This document shows, one piece after another, positions 1 to 8,554 of a DNA stretch of 64,000 nucleotides. The stretch is from Acetobacter cibinongensis (GTDB lineage Bacteria > Pseudomonadota > Alphaproteobacteria > Acetobacterales > Acetobacteraceae): the NCBI RefSeq assembly GCF_000963925.1, contig NZ_BAMV01000018.1:209735-273734 (forward strand), written 5' to 3'. The translations under genes and the position numbers were made by a program. Below the pieces are notes generated by a model that saw only the letters and a list, made by a program, of their open reading frames with translations, did not search any database and was not told the origin of the DNA. Position 1 is the stretch's first letter, and every line of letters starts with the position of its first letter.

Positions 1-2
1 AA

Positions 3-341
3 GTCTTCGGCCTTTTTGAGCGCGATACGCAGGGCCTGATGGATACGGTGGGGTTAGGCTGCACACATTATACCTTCGTGCTAGACCAACTCCGCGCTTT
101 ATCACCCCCGCACATAACCTGGCTGGACCCTGCTGACGCGGTGGCCCGCCATACCCTTACGTGCCTTGAAGATCTGCTCGGCAAAACGGAAACAGTTCTG
201 CCGCCCCGCGCATGGTTTACGGCAATGCCTGAGCGCAGTGAAGCTCTGGCCGCACGTCTGCCTGCTTTTGGGTTTGAGGCCATTACTCTGTGGGCATCAG
301 GCGCTGAGCACACCCGTTTCCATCCACAGATGTATGGCTGA
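3..341 (+). CDS. murI: Glutamate racemase, C-terminal part (5' end outside window)
   Basis: Reading frame is open from the window edge, so the start lies upstream; about 112 residues are present. The segment LGCTHY is the conserved second active-site cysteine motif of the Asp/Glu racemase family, which converts L-glutamate to D-glutamate for peptidoglycan precursors in the cytosol. The following DPADAVARHT stretch also fits the C-terminal lobe of MurI. The gene ends in front of a hairpin and T-run shared with the convergent prenyltransferase gene. Identification rests on one strong motif and overall C-terminal pattern, so aspartate racemase is a less likely alternative. Confidence 0.85.
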   Translation, partial: VFGLFERDTQGLMDTVGLGCTHYTFVLDQLRALSPPHITWLDPADAVARHTLTCLEDLLGKTETVLPPRAWFTAMPERSEALAARLPAFGFEAITLWASGAEHTRFHPQMYG

Positions 342-373
342 ATCACGCCTTAGTATTCAGTCGTCAACCATAT

Positions 374-409
374 AAAAAAGGCCAGACCTTGTGGGTCTGA
401 CCTTTTCTT
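374..409. terminator. Bidirectional terminator between murI and the prenyltransferase gene
   Basis: The arms ggccagacc and gggtctgacc form a GC-rich hairpin with one wobble pair. A-tract on the left and T-tract on the right allow rho-independent termination from both convergent genes. Confidence 0.8.
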
Positions 410-432
410 ACCTTCACCAGTGAGCAAACAGC

Positions 433-1521
433 CTAGCTGGCCCGACTGGCCGAATAACTTGCTGTCTCAATGAGCAAGGACTTGATTTCACAGTCTGCAA
501 ATACACTCAAAGCATCGCGTGCCTTGGCTGCATAATCTTCTGCTTTTGCCATGGTCACGGCAATTGCATTTGTTTCAGCAATGCGCTGGAGCGCTGCGTC
601 CAGATCTTCCGGCGTCTGCTCGGACTCTTCAATCACGCGGCGCCAGAATACGCGGTCTTCCTCGCTACCGGCTTCATAAGCAGCCAGCACAGGCAAGGTA
701 ACCTTCCCTTCCCGGAAGTCATCGCCCACTTCCTTGCCCAGCACAGCCTGATCCGCTGCGTAATCAAGCGCGTCATCAACAAGCTGGAAAGCCATACCAA
801 GGTTGGCACCATAAACACGCAGGGCTTCCCGCTTATCAGCAGAAATTTCACCAATCACAGCACCGGATTCACAGGCAGCAGCAAAGAGCGCTGCGGTTTT
901 GCCGTAAATCACCTGTAAATATTGGTCGACCGAGGTCGAAAGATCGTTCTGGGTGGTCATTTGCATGACCTCACCTTCTGCAAGGGTCGCAGAAGCTGCC
1001 GAAAGAATGGCCATCACATCCAGCGAGGCATCAGCCGTCAAAATCTGGAAGGCTCTGGCAAACAGAAAATCCCCCACCAGAACGGAGGCCTTGTTGCCAA
1101 AAATGGCATTGGCACTGGCAAGACCGCGGCGGAGCTGGCTTTCATCCACCACATCGTCATGCAGCAGGGTGGCTGTGTGAATGAATTCTACACAGGCGGC
1201 AATTTCAACATGCCGCAGCTTACCATCCTGATTGTCATAACCGCACAACCGGGCTGAGGCCAATGTCAGCAAAGGCCGCAGGCGCTTGCCTCCCGCAGCG
1301 ACAAGGTGCGCCGCAAGTTGCGGAATAAGCGCAACCGGGCTTTGCATACGATCAATAATAACCTGATTACATGCACGCATATCCGGCGCGAGATAATCGG
1401 CAAGGGCTTTTAAGCCCGCTTCTCCTGGCTTACTCACAGAAACACTAGATCCATCCTGGCTTGTGGCCGTGCCGATCTCCGGCTGACTAACTGCAATACC
1501 CAAACGCTTTCCCCCAGCCAT
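433..1521 (-). CDS. ispB: Polyprenyl diphosphate synthase (ubiquinone side chain)
   Basis: Long-chain trans-prenyltransferase of 362 residues that condenses isopentenyl diphosphate units to make the isoprenoid tail of ubiquinone. Visible motifs are GGKRLRP at about residues 77-83, the first aspartate-rich motif DDVVD at 122-126 and the second, DDALD, at 249-253. The family is usually about 320-340 residues; the first 30 or so residues look low in conservation, so translation may begin further in. Chain length (octa-, nona- or decaprenyl) cannot be read from the sequence. Ubiquinone is the electron acceptor of the membrane dehydrogenases typical of acetic acid bacteria, such as aldFGH in this window. 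Confidence 0.9.
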   Translation of the reverse strand: MAGGKRLGIAVSQPEIGTATSQDGSSVSVSKPGEAGLKALADYLAPDMRACNQVIIDRMQSPVALIPQLAAHLVAAGGKRLRPLLTLASARLCGYDNQDGKLRHVEIAACVEFIHTATLLHDDVVDESQLRRGLASANAIFGNKASVLVGDFLFARAFQILTADASLDVMAILSAASATLAEGEVMQMTTQNDLSTSVDQYLQVIYGKTAALFAAACESGAVIGEISADKREALRVYGANLGMAFQLVDDALDYAADQAVLGKEVGDDFREGKVTLPVLAAYEAGSEEDRVFWRRVIEESEQTPEDLDAALQRIAETNAIAVTMAKAEDYAAKARDALSVFADCEIKSLLIETASYSASRAS

Positions 1522-1617
1522 GGGATGAGTTGACGTCCCTTCATATGCGGGGCACCAGAAAAACGGTCAAGCATCAACCACTTCAAGACAGCCAGACTGT
1601 TCTGGTCAAGGGCGGGT

Positions 1618-2409
1618 ATGTCCGAACTTCCTTCACTCTCTACCGGTACACTTATGGCCGGAAAAATTCGCTACGACCAGTTTATTTCTGGTAACAGAAC
1701 CGGCCTCGAACCTGTTCTCATGGCTGCCAGCATTCCCGCCAAAGCTGGCCAACGTGTGGCCGAAATCGGCTGTGGTGCGGGGGCTGGCCTCTTATGCCTC
1801 AGTCAACGCATATCAGGGCTGTCCCTCTGGGGTATAGAAGTTGATGCCCCAAGCCTCGCTCTCGCGCAGCACAATCTGGACGCGAACCAGCGCACAGAAG
1901 TCACACTGCTAAATTGTTTCTTTCCCGATGACCTGCCACCCGATGTTCCGTTTGGCCGTTTCGACCATTGTTTTGCGAATCCGCCCTGGCACGCCAGCAG
2001 TGGCACGCCCTCTCCGCTATCTCGCCGGGATCTGGCGCGGCGGGCCTTGCCTGATACTCTTGAGAGCTGGGTAAAGGGCTGTACGCGCCTGTTACGCTAC
2101 AAGGGAACACTCACGCTTATTCTACCAGCCGACCTGCTGGCTGATGCCTGTAATGCGCTGGCACAGAATCGTTTTGGCGGCACCACCCTCTGCCCTCTCT
2201 GGCCCAAAACCGGGCGAGAGGCGCGGCTGATGCTTCTTCAAAGCCGCTACTGTGTGCGGAGCCCATCGCGCATTGTGCCCGGAGTGGTGCTGCACGAAGC
2301 AGATGGGAGCTTTACCCCTGAAAGCCGCCTGATTTTAAAAGACGGTCAGGCTTTGGCTCTGGGGCCTAAACAGCAGGGCATGACGCGCTCCCCCGTCCCA
2401 CACGGCTGA
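1618..2409 (+). CDS. Class I SAM-dependent methyltransferase, TrmN6-like
   Basis: Protein of 263 residues with a Rossmann SAM-binding motif EIGCGAGAG at about residues 49-57 and an NPPW catalytic motif at 121-124. NPP(Y/F/W) is the signature of methyltransferases acting on exocyclic amino nitrogens; with this size and layout the closest known family is the tRNA adenine-N6 methyltransferase TrmN6 (YfiC) group, but the substrate is inferred, not shown. It is divergent from the prenyltransferase gene and ends at a terminator shared with nrdB. Confidence 0.75.
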   Translation: MSELPSLSTGTLMAGKIRYDQFISGNRTGLEPVLMAASIPAKAGQRVAEIGCGAGAGLLCLSQRISGLSLWGIEVDAPSLALAQHNLDANQRTEVTLLNCFFPDDLPPDVPFGRFDHCFANPPWHASSGTPSPLSRRDLARRALPDTLESWVKGCTRLLRYKGTLTLILPADLLADACNALAQNRFGGTTLCPLWPKTGREARLMLLQSRYCVRSPSRIVPGVVLHEADGSFTPESRLILKDGQALALGPKQQGMTRSPVPHG

Positions 2410-2414
2410 CGCAC

Positions 2415-2446
2415 AAAAGGCCACCCCATGCCGGGTGGCCTTTTAT
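2415..2446. terminator. Bidirectional terminator between methyltransferase and nrdB
   Basis: Perfect arms ggccaccc and gggtggcc with a six-base loop, flanked by AAAA on the left and TTTT on the right. Confidence 0.9.
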
Positions 2447-2474
2447 TTTAAGCACCAGAACTACGCAGCAGCGT

Positions 2475-3491
2475 TTATTCGAAAATAGAGGCTTCGAAGG
2501 CTTCTTCCCACGTTCCGGAAGTTGAAGCGCGGCTATATTCAGTGGCACGATTTTCAAAGAAGTTGGTGTGTTCCACCGCATTCAGCATGTCATCCAGCCA
2601 CGGCAGCGGGTTGGTCGTCGTGTTGTACAGCGGTTCCAACCCAAGCTGAATAAGCCGACGATCTGCAATAAAGTGAATATAGGTTTTCACCTGTGCAGCG
2701 TCCAAGCCTTCTACTGCGCCCATTTCAAAGGCCAGATCAATGAACGCTTCTTCGTGCTCTACAATGGTGGCGCAAATTTCACGCAACTCATTCTGAAGCC
2801 TGTCCGTCCAGATTTCCGGGTTTTCATGCACAAACACCCGGAAGAGGCGGATAACTGACAGGCAGTGCAGTGTTTCATCACGCACGGACCACGACACAAT
2901 CTGCCCCATGCCCTTCAGTTTATTGAAGCGCGGGAAGTTCAGCAGAATGGCGAAAGAGGCAAAAAGCTGTAGCCCTTCCGTAAACGCCCCAAAGGCTGCC
3001 AGAGTCTTGGCGATCTCATGCTTGCTATCAACCGAGAAGCCCTGCATGTAATCGTATTTATCCTTCATTTCCTTATACTTAAGGAATGCAGAATATTCTT
3101 CTTCCGGCATGCCCAGCGTATCAAGCAGGTGGCTGTAGGCGGCAATGTGGATGGTTTCGATATTGGAGAACGCTGAGAGCATCATCAGCACTTCAGTGGG
3201 TTTGAACACCCGGCTGTAGTGCTTCATGTAACAGTTGTTCACCTCAACATCAGACTGTGTGAAGAAGCGGAAAATCTGGGTTACCAGATGCCGTTCCGTA
3301 TCGTTCAGAACACGGTGCCAGTCCTTTACGTCGTCAGCCAGCGGCACTTCTTCCGGAAGCCAGTGCAAGCGCTGCTGCGTCAGCCAGGCATCATAAGCCC
3401 ATGGGTAACGAAACGGCTTATAAACAGGGTTGGAGGTCAGCAGGTCAAACCGCTGTTCCTGTTCGTTGGTGCCGGTCTTGGCGTCGCTCAT
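2475..3491 (-). CDS. nrdB: Class I ribonucleotide reductase, beta subunit
   Basis: Radical-generating subunit of aerobic ribonucleoside-diphosphate reductase, 338 residues. The di-iron ligands and radical tyrosine can be placed: D81, E112, H115, Y119 (motif ETIHIAAY), E172 and E206/H209 (RDETLH), matching the E. coli NrdB set D84, E115, H118, Y122, E204, E238, H241. Presence of the tyrosine argues for a stable tyrosyl radical type. The start was set at the ATG preceded by GAAGGA; the frame stays open further upstream, but that part overlaps the end of nrdA. It follows nrdA by 64 bases, so they are probably one transcript. No ATP-cone extension is present. Confidence 0.95.
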   Translation of the reverse strand: MSDAKTGTNEQEQRFDLLTSNPVYKPFRYPWAYDAWLTQQRLHWLPEEVPLADDVKDWHRVLNDTERHLVTQIFRFFTQSDVEVNNCYMKHYSRVFKPTEVLMMLSAFSNIETIHIAAYSHLLDTLGMPEEEYSAFLKYKEMKDKYDYMQGFSVDSKHEIAKTLAAFGAFTEGLQLFASFAILLNFPRFNKLKGMGQIVSWSVRDETLHCLSVIRLFRVFVHENPEIWTDRLQNELREICATIVEHEEAFIDLAFEMGAVEGLDAAQVKTYIHFIADRRLIQLGLEPLYNTTTNPLPWLDDMLNAVEHTNFFENRATEYSRASTSGTWEEAFEASIFE

Positions 3492-3555
3492 GGTGGCGTC
3501 CTTCACAGAAAGGAATAATCTTTGAAAATCAAGAAAATGCAGCCTTTTCCTCCCA

Positions 3556-5490
3556 TCACTGGCAGGAAAGGCACTCATCATAATCCGTGCTGGCGGCGGT
3601 AGGTGGCACCACCACGGCGGCACGTTGCGCATCTTCAGCCGCAAGTACGTCCGCTGCGGTCAACACGTTACTGACAGTGTCAGCGCGCTGAATGGACAGA
3701 GAGCGGCAATAGTACAGAGACTTGATGCCTTTTTTCCATGCCATGTAGTGGATCTGGTGCAGATCACGCTTATGCACATCCGCAGGCAGGAAGATATTGA
3801 TGGACTGCGCCTGACAGATGAACGGCTGACGGTCGGCCGCGTGTTCTATAATCCAGCGCTGGTCGAGCTCAAACGCTGTTTTATAAACATCTTTTTCATC
3901 CTGCGTCAGGAAGTCCAGAGCCTGCACACTCCCCTTGTTCAGGGTGATGTGAGACCAAACCTCATCCGTGTCCTTCCCCTTTTGCTGCAGAAGCTTCTGC
4001 AAATGCCGGTTCCGGACGGTAAAGGAGCCGGAAAGTGTTTTCTGCAAGAACACATTGGCTGCAATCGGCTCAATACCCGGGCTGGCATTACCGGCAATGA
4101 TGGAGATGGACGCCGTGGGCGCAATGGCCATCTTGTTGGAAAAGCGCTCATGCACACCGTATTCAGCGGCATCCGGGCACGCGCCACGCAGGTCAGCCAG
4201 CTTACGGGACGCCGCGTCTGCCTGCTCACGAATATGCTGGAAGATCTTCTTGTTCCAGACCTTCGCCATAACGCTTTCAAATGGCAGGTTCTTGGCTTGC
4301 AGGAAGGAATGGAAGCCCATAACCCCCATGCCCACAGAGCGCTCACGCATGGCAGCGTAAGCCGCCTTCTCCATTTCTGCCGGGGCGCGGTCAATAAAGT
4401 CCTGCAACACGTTGTCCAGGAAGAGCATCACGTCTTCAATGAACTGTGGATTATCTTTCCACTCGTCCCATGTTTCCAGGTTCAGGGATGACAGGCAGCA
4501 TACCGCGGTCCGCTGCTTACCGTGATGGTCAATACCCGTCGGGAGTGTAATTTCCGCGCACAGGTTAGAGGTCTTGACCTCCAGCCCAGCCAGCTTGTGG
4601 TGCTCCGGACGTGCGTTGTTCACGTGGTCCGAATAAACAATGTAAGGCTCGCCCTGCTCCATACGTGCGGTCAGTATCCGGATCCACAGTGCGCGCGCTG
4701 AGACCTTACGGATAACCGAATTATCTTTCGGAGATAGCAGGGCCCATTCTTCGTCCGCCTCTACAGCCCGCATAAAGGCATCAGAGACCAAAATACCGTG
4801 ATGGAGGTTGAGCGCCTTACGGTTTGGGTCCCCACCGGTAGGACGACGGATTTCGACAAATTCTTCAATCTCTGGGTGCCAGACGGGCAGATAAACTGCT
4901 GCGGAGCCACGACGCAGGGATCCCTGGCTGATCGCCAGCGTCAGGCTATCCATCACGCGGATAAAGGGGATCACGCCGGATGTCTTGCCGTTACGGCCCA
5001 CGTTTTCGCCAATGGACCGCAGGTTACCCCAGTAGGACCCGATGCCGCCGCCCCGGCTGGCCAGCCAGACGTTCTCGTTCCACAGCCCCACAATGCCATC
5101 AAGGCTGTCACTGGCTTCGTTCAGGAAGCAGGAAATGGGCAGACCACGTGTGGTCCCGCCATTGGACAGCACCGGCGTGGCTGGCATGAACCAATGCTGG
5201 CTCATATAATCATAAATACGCTGTGCGTGGCCTGCATCTGCCCCGTAATAGGACGCTACGCGCCCAAACAGGTCCTGATAGCTCTCATCCGGCAGCAGAT
5301 AGCGGTTATCCAGCGTGGCTTTGCCAAAAGGCGTCAGCAACGCATCACGCTTGCGGTTAACCCTGACCTGATAATGCCCGGGCAACTGCACCATGTCTTC
5401 CAGCTGCTCTGGCGCAAACATATCGCAAGTCCCCGAGATACGGGGGTCGGAGGAACGGCTTTCATTTTCCTGAACGTCGACCAGACTCAT
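3556..5490 (-). CDS. nrdA: Class I ribonucleotide reductase, alpha subunit
   Basis: Catalytic subunit that reduces ribonucleoside diphosphates, 644 residues. C121 (PISCFLN) and C331/C332 (AVCCLSSLNL) supply the redox pair, C311 in NLCAEI the thiyl radical, the YYCRS segment the radical-transfer tyrosines, and the C-terminal CLSC the shuttle pair for thioredoxin/glutaredoxin. The roughly 90-residue N-terminal ATP cone of E. coli NrdA (761 residues) is absent: the protein goes almost directly into the ten-helix region. Upstream lies a tandem NrdR-box-like element, so control is probably mainly transcriptional. Confidence 0.95.
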   Translation of the reverse strand: MSLVDVQENESRSSDPRISGTCDMFAPEQLEDMVQLPGHYQVRVNRKRDALLTPFGKATLDNRYLLPDESYQDLFGRVASYYGADAGHAQRIYDYMSQHWFMPATPVLSNGGTTRGLPISCFLNEASDSLDGIVGLWNENVWLASRGGGIGSYWGNLRSIGENVGRNGKTSGVIPFIRVMDSLTLAISQGSLRRGSAAVYLPVWHPEIEEFVEIRRPTGGDPNRKALNLHHGILVSDAFMRAVEADEEWALLSPKDNSVIRKVSARALWIRILTARMEQGEPYIVYSDHVNNARPEHHKLAGLEVKTSNLCAEITLPTGIDHHGKQRTAVCCLSSLNLETWDEWKDNPQFIEDVMLFLDNVLQDFIDRAPAEMEKAAYAAMRERSVGMGVMGFHSFLQAKNLPFESVMAKVWNKKIFQHIREQADAASRKLADLRGACPDAAEYGVHERFSNKMAIAPTASISIIAGNASPGIEPIAANVFLQKTLSGSFTVRNRHLQKLLQQKGKDTDEVWSHITLNKGSVQALDFLTQDEKDVYKTAFELDQRWIIEHAADRQPFICQAQSINIFLPADVHKRDLHQIHYMAWKKGIKSLYYCRSLSIQRADTVSNVLTAADVLAAEDAQRAAVVVPPTAASTDYDECLSCQ

Positions 5491-5552
5491 GGATCATTTG
5501 CTCCGCTTGCGATTAGCATTATCTTGCAGGGTTGTGGGCGGCCTTGAGAGAC

Positions 5553-5600
5553 ACACCATATGTCGCGCTTTTGCGCTAAACGCTCCCCTATATCTAGTGA
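5553..5600 (-). promoter_or_regulatory. Tandem NrdR boxes upstream of nrdAB
   Basis: Two 16-bp sites, at 5553-5568 and 5585-5600, resemble the known NrdR consensus acaCwAtATaTwGtgt, with about 11 and 12 of 16 matching positions by eye. Their starts are 32 bp apart, which is three helical turns and the standard arrangement for NrdR boxes. They sit 60-110 bases before the nrdA start. NrdR is the dATP/ATP-sensing repressor of RNR genes; its gene is not in this window. Confidence 0.7.
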
Positions 5601-5691
5601 TTTTTTTTGCCTTAACCCACCAAAAAATACTTGCCTTCTGAATTTGCGGCAGTTTTCAGCGATCATAAAATATTTCAGGCCGGAATTTTTT

Positions 5692-6672
5692 TTATGGCGT
5701 ACGAATCAGGCCCGAGAGTTCCATGCGGCGGCGCGTGGTCTCTATCCCTTCCGCCACGGCAAGAGCGGCCTCAAGAGCGCGACGCCCTGCCCGGGCATCT
5801 ACCATCACAGGGGCACCATCAAGACAGGCTGCCACAAAGGCCTCATGCTCCGCATACAGCGAATCACTGTCCTTCCATGAGATCGCTTCCCGCTTGAATC
5901 CCCCTGTGCCCGGCAAGGGCAGCCCGCGCTCACGGCCAATCATCGTCAGTTCACGCTTGCCGAAATCAGCCGAGAGATATCCTTCTTCAGAAAACAGGCG
6001 CATCCGGCGCTCCGTCTTCAGGGAAATACGGCTTGCCGTAATGGTGGCAACGCAGCCGTTCTCAAACCGTACGCGGGCGTTGGCAATATCCTCATGGGCA
6101 GAGCTTACCGCAGCGCCCAGAGCATCCACCTGCGCAATGGGGCTGTCCACAATTGCCAGCACCAGATCGAGGTCATGGATCATGAGGTCAAGAATAACAG
6201 ACACATCCGTGCCACGCGGCTTGAAGGGCGCAATACGCGTAGCCTCAATATAGAGTGGCCGTGTAATCCGCTGCGTAATGGCCTTATGCTCAGCTGAATA
6301 CCGCAGCAGGTGACCGACCTGACAAACCAACCCGGTTTCTTCAGCCAGCGTGACCAGAAAATCAGCCTGCTCCAGCGTTGCCGCCACAGGTTTTTCTATC
6401 AGCACATGCTTGCCAGCCCTCAGGGCCTGCACCGCCAGATCAAAATGAAATTCTGCTGGGGCTGCCACCACGACAGCATCACAAACAGCCAGCAGGTCCT
6501 CAACCGCGCTGAACACAGGGCACCCTGCCTCTCCAGCCACCTCGGCAGCGCGGCGGCTGTCAGGGTCGAACAGACCGACCAGAGTCTCACGCGCCACGTC
6601 ACGTATCTTCAACGTGTGGTAGCGCCCAAAATGTCCGGCTCCAATAACGCCCACGCGTAAACTGGTCTGCAT
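5692..6672 (-). CDS. Gfo/Idh/MocA family oxidoreductase
   Basis: NAD(P)-dependent dehydrogenase of 326 residues. The N-terminal Rossmann motif is GVIGAGHFG at about residues 8-16, and the family signature EKP is at 93-95 (HVLIEKPVA), where the lysine belongs to the catalytic site. The C-terminal half fits the alpha/beta substrate domain. These enzymes act on sugars, inositols and related polyols; the substrate here is unknown. A GGAG ribosome site lies seven bases before the ATG. It reads in the same direction as nrdA, but the NrdR boxes lie between them, so separate transcription is likely. Confidence 0.85.
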   Translation of the reverse strand: MQTSLRVGVIGAGHFGRYHTLKIRDVARETLVGLFDPDSRRAAEVAGEAGCPVFSAVEDLLAVCDAVVVAAPAEFHFDLAVQALRAGKHVLIEKPVAATLEQADFLVTLAEETGLVCQVGHLLRYSAEHKAITQRITRPLYIEATRIAPFKPRGTDVSVILDLMIHDLDLVLAIVDSPIAQVDALGAAVSSAHEDIANARVRFENGCVATITASRISLKTERRMRLFSEEGYLSADFGKRELTMIGRERGLPLPGTGGFKREAISWKDSDSLYAEHEAFVAACLDGAPVMVDARAGRRALEAALAVAEGIETTRRRMELSGLIRTP

Positions 6673-6974
6673 GCTGTGTCTCCGCTCTCTGCCCTGGTGG
6701 CTTTAGTTTGTGCAGCGGTAGCAGGCCTTGGGCCAAACCCAAAGGGTGCTCCGGGCAAAGTCAGCCTCCTGAGCCAAATTTCTTGCCATAAGCCCTATTT
6801 TTTCCAAAACCGCCCAGAATGGCTAAATTTAGCCATTTTTAGCGCATTGCAGGTGATGCACAGCCGCCACTTTCCAAAACGTAATGCCTGAGGGGCTCAA
6901 CCTTATGGGTCTGGGCTGTTGCATCCCGCGCACGGTAGCGGCATGTTCCGGGCGACAAAAACCGATTAATTCAG
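6673..6974. other. Divergent intergenic region before secD
   Basis: About 300 bases without a gene between the oxidoreductase (leftward) and secD (rightward). It holds a perfect 20-bp palindrome at 6818-6837 (arms AATGGCTAAA/TTTAGCCATT) followed by a short T-run, which could be a terminator-like hairpin or an operator. No clear promoter was assigned. yajC, often found before secD, is absent here. Confidence 0.5.
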
Positions 6975-8540
6975 GTGAGAATGTATTACAGCCGCCTCAA
7001 GATGGCCTCGGTACTGGGTGTATGCCTATTAGGTCTGCTACTTTGCCTGCCCAATGGCCTGCGCAACCCCTTCCCGTCCATGCCCTGGCGGCAAATCCAC
7101 CTGGGGCTGGATTTGCGCGGCGGGTCTTATCTCCTCATGCAGGTGGACCTGAAAAGCCTGACGCATGACCGTCTGCAATCTCTGGCAGACAGTACGCGTG
7201 AAAGCTTGATCAAGGCGCAGCTTGGCTACCGTAATATTGTGACGGATGCCAACAAAGCCTCGCTCTCCTTCACACCCCGTACGCCAGATGAGGCGGACGC
7301 AGACATTGCTGTTTTGCAAAAGCTGCCACAGACCATTCCGCACGAATTTGCGGTTCAGAAGCAGGCTGACGGTAGCATTGCCCTGACCTTGGCGCCGGAA
7401 GCCATCACCGCCCGCGCACGGGACGCCATTACACAGTCCATCGAAATTGTGCGCCGACGTATTGACGCAACCGGTGCCGTAGACCCGGAAATTACCCGCC
7501 AGGGTGATGACCGTATTGTCGTTGAACTGCCCGGCGTCAGTGACCCAGAGCGCATTAAGAGTCTGCTTGGCACAACCGCAAAGATGACGTTCCGGTTGGT
7601 TGACTCAAACCCTCTGCATACCTCAGCGCCCCCACCGGGCGTCAGCCTCGTGCCCATGTCCAACCCGGCAGAAGGCAGCCCACTGCCAGTTTATGATCAT
7701 GTGGATGTTGACGGCACGGACCTGACCAATGCGGGTGCTGCCGTTGATTCCCAGACCGGCGAATGGGCTGTTTCCTTCTCGTTCGACTCAGTAGGCACGC
7801 ACGCCTTCTCAACCATAACGCAAGCCAATGTGGGCAAACGTTTTGCCATTGTGCTTGATAACAAGGTTATTGAGGCACCGGTCATCCGCACCCCCATCAC
7901 GGGTGGCAGAGGTCAGATCACGGGTGGTTTTGATGCACAGCGCGCAACGGACCTTGCTCTTCTGCTCCGTGCTGGTGCTTTGCCTGCCCCGCTTGCTGTC
8001 GTGGAACAACGCACCATTGGCCCGTCACTCGGCGCAGATTCCATCCGGGCCGGCATACTCAGCCTTGCCTGCGGGTTGGTGCTGGTCATCATTTTCATGG
8101 CACTGTTTTATGGGCGCTTTGGCTGGTACGCCAACATTGCCCTGGTGGCCAACCTGATCCTGATGATTGCCATTCTCTCCCTGTTTGAAGCGACACTCAC
8201 TCTACCCGGCATGGCGGGGATGCTGCTCACTCTGGGCATGGCCGTGGACGCAAATATTCTCATTAATGAGCGTATCCGTGAAGAAGTGGCGCAAGGCCGT
8301 ACAGCACTGGCAGCCCTGCAGGCGGGTTTTGAGCGTGCTACGTCAACCATTATCGATAGTAATGCCACGGCCCTGCTGGCTCACGTCATGCTGTTTGTGT
8401 TTGGCACGGGCCCGGTACGCGGCTTCGCACTGACCATTACAATTGGCATTGCCACCACGCTGTTCACTACTCTCCTTCTTTCCCGACTGCTTATGGTCCG
8501 CTGGTATGCGCGTACACGCCCATCCAGCCTTCCTGTCTGA
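6975..8540 (+). CDS. secD: Protein translocase subunit SecD
   Basis: Inner-membrane component of the SecDF complex, which uses the proton gradient to complete protein export across the membrane. The 521-residue protein has an N-terminal membrane helix, the D1 motif LGLDLRGG at about residues 43-50, a large periplasmic domain, and a C-terminal block of five helices with the conserved segment IIDSNAT. The coordinates use a GTG; an ATG two codons later (6981) is equally possible because neither has a well-spaced ribosome site. secF follows after 14 bases in the same operon. Confidence 0.95.
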   Translation: MRMYYSRLKMASVLGVCLLGLLLCLPNGLRNPFPSMPWRQIHLGLDLRGGSYLLMQVDLKSLTHDRLQSLADSTRESLIKAQLGYRNIVTDANKASLSFTPRTPDEADADIAVLQKLPQTIPHEFAVQKQADGSIALTLAPEAITARARDAITQSIEIVRRRIDATGAVDPEITRQGDDRIVVELPGVSDPERIKSLLGTTAKMTFRLVDSNPLHTSAPPPGVSLVPMSNPAEGSPLPVYDHVDVDGTDLTNAGAAVDSQTGEWAVSFSFDSVGTHAFSTITQANVGKRFAIVLDNKVIEAPVIRTPITGGRGQITGGFDAQRATDLALLLRAGALPAPLAVVEQRTIGPSLGADSIRAGILSLACGLVLVIIFMALFYGRFGWYANIALVANLILMIAILSLFEATLTLPGMAGMLLTLGMAVDANILINERIREEVAQGRTALAALQAGFERATSTIIDSNATALLAHVMLFVFGTGPVRGFALTITIGIATTLFTTLLLSRLLMVRWYARTRPSSLPV

Positions 8541-8554
8541 AGACGAGGCGCATC

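Noticed and set aside
3625..4491. A 288-codon open frame antisense to nrdA
   Set aside because: nrdA catalytic cysteines and fold motifs are clear on the other strand; this frame has none.
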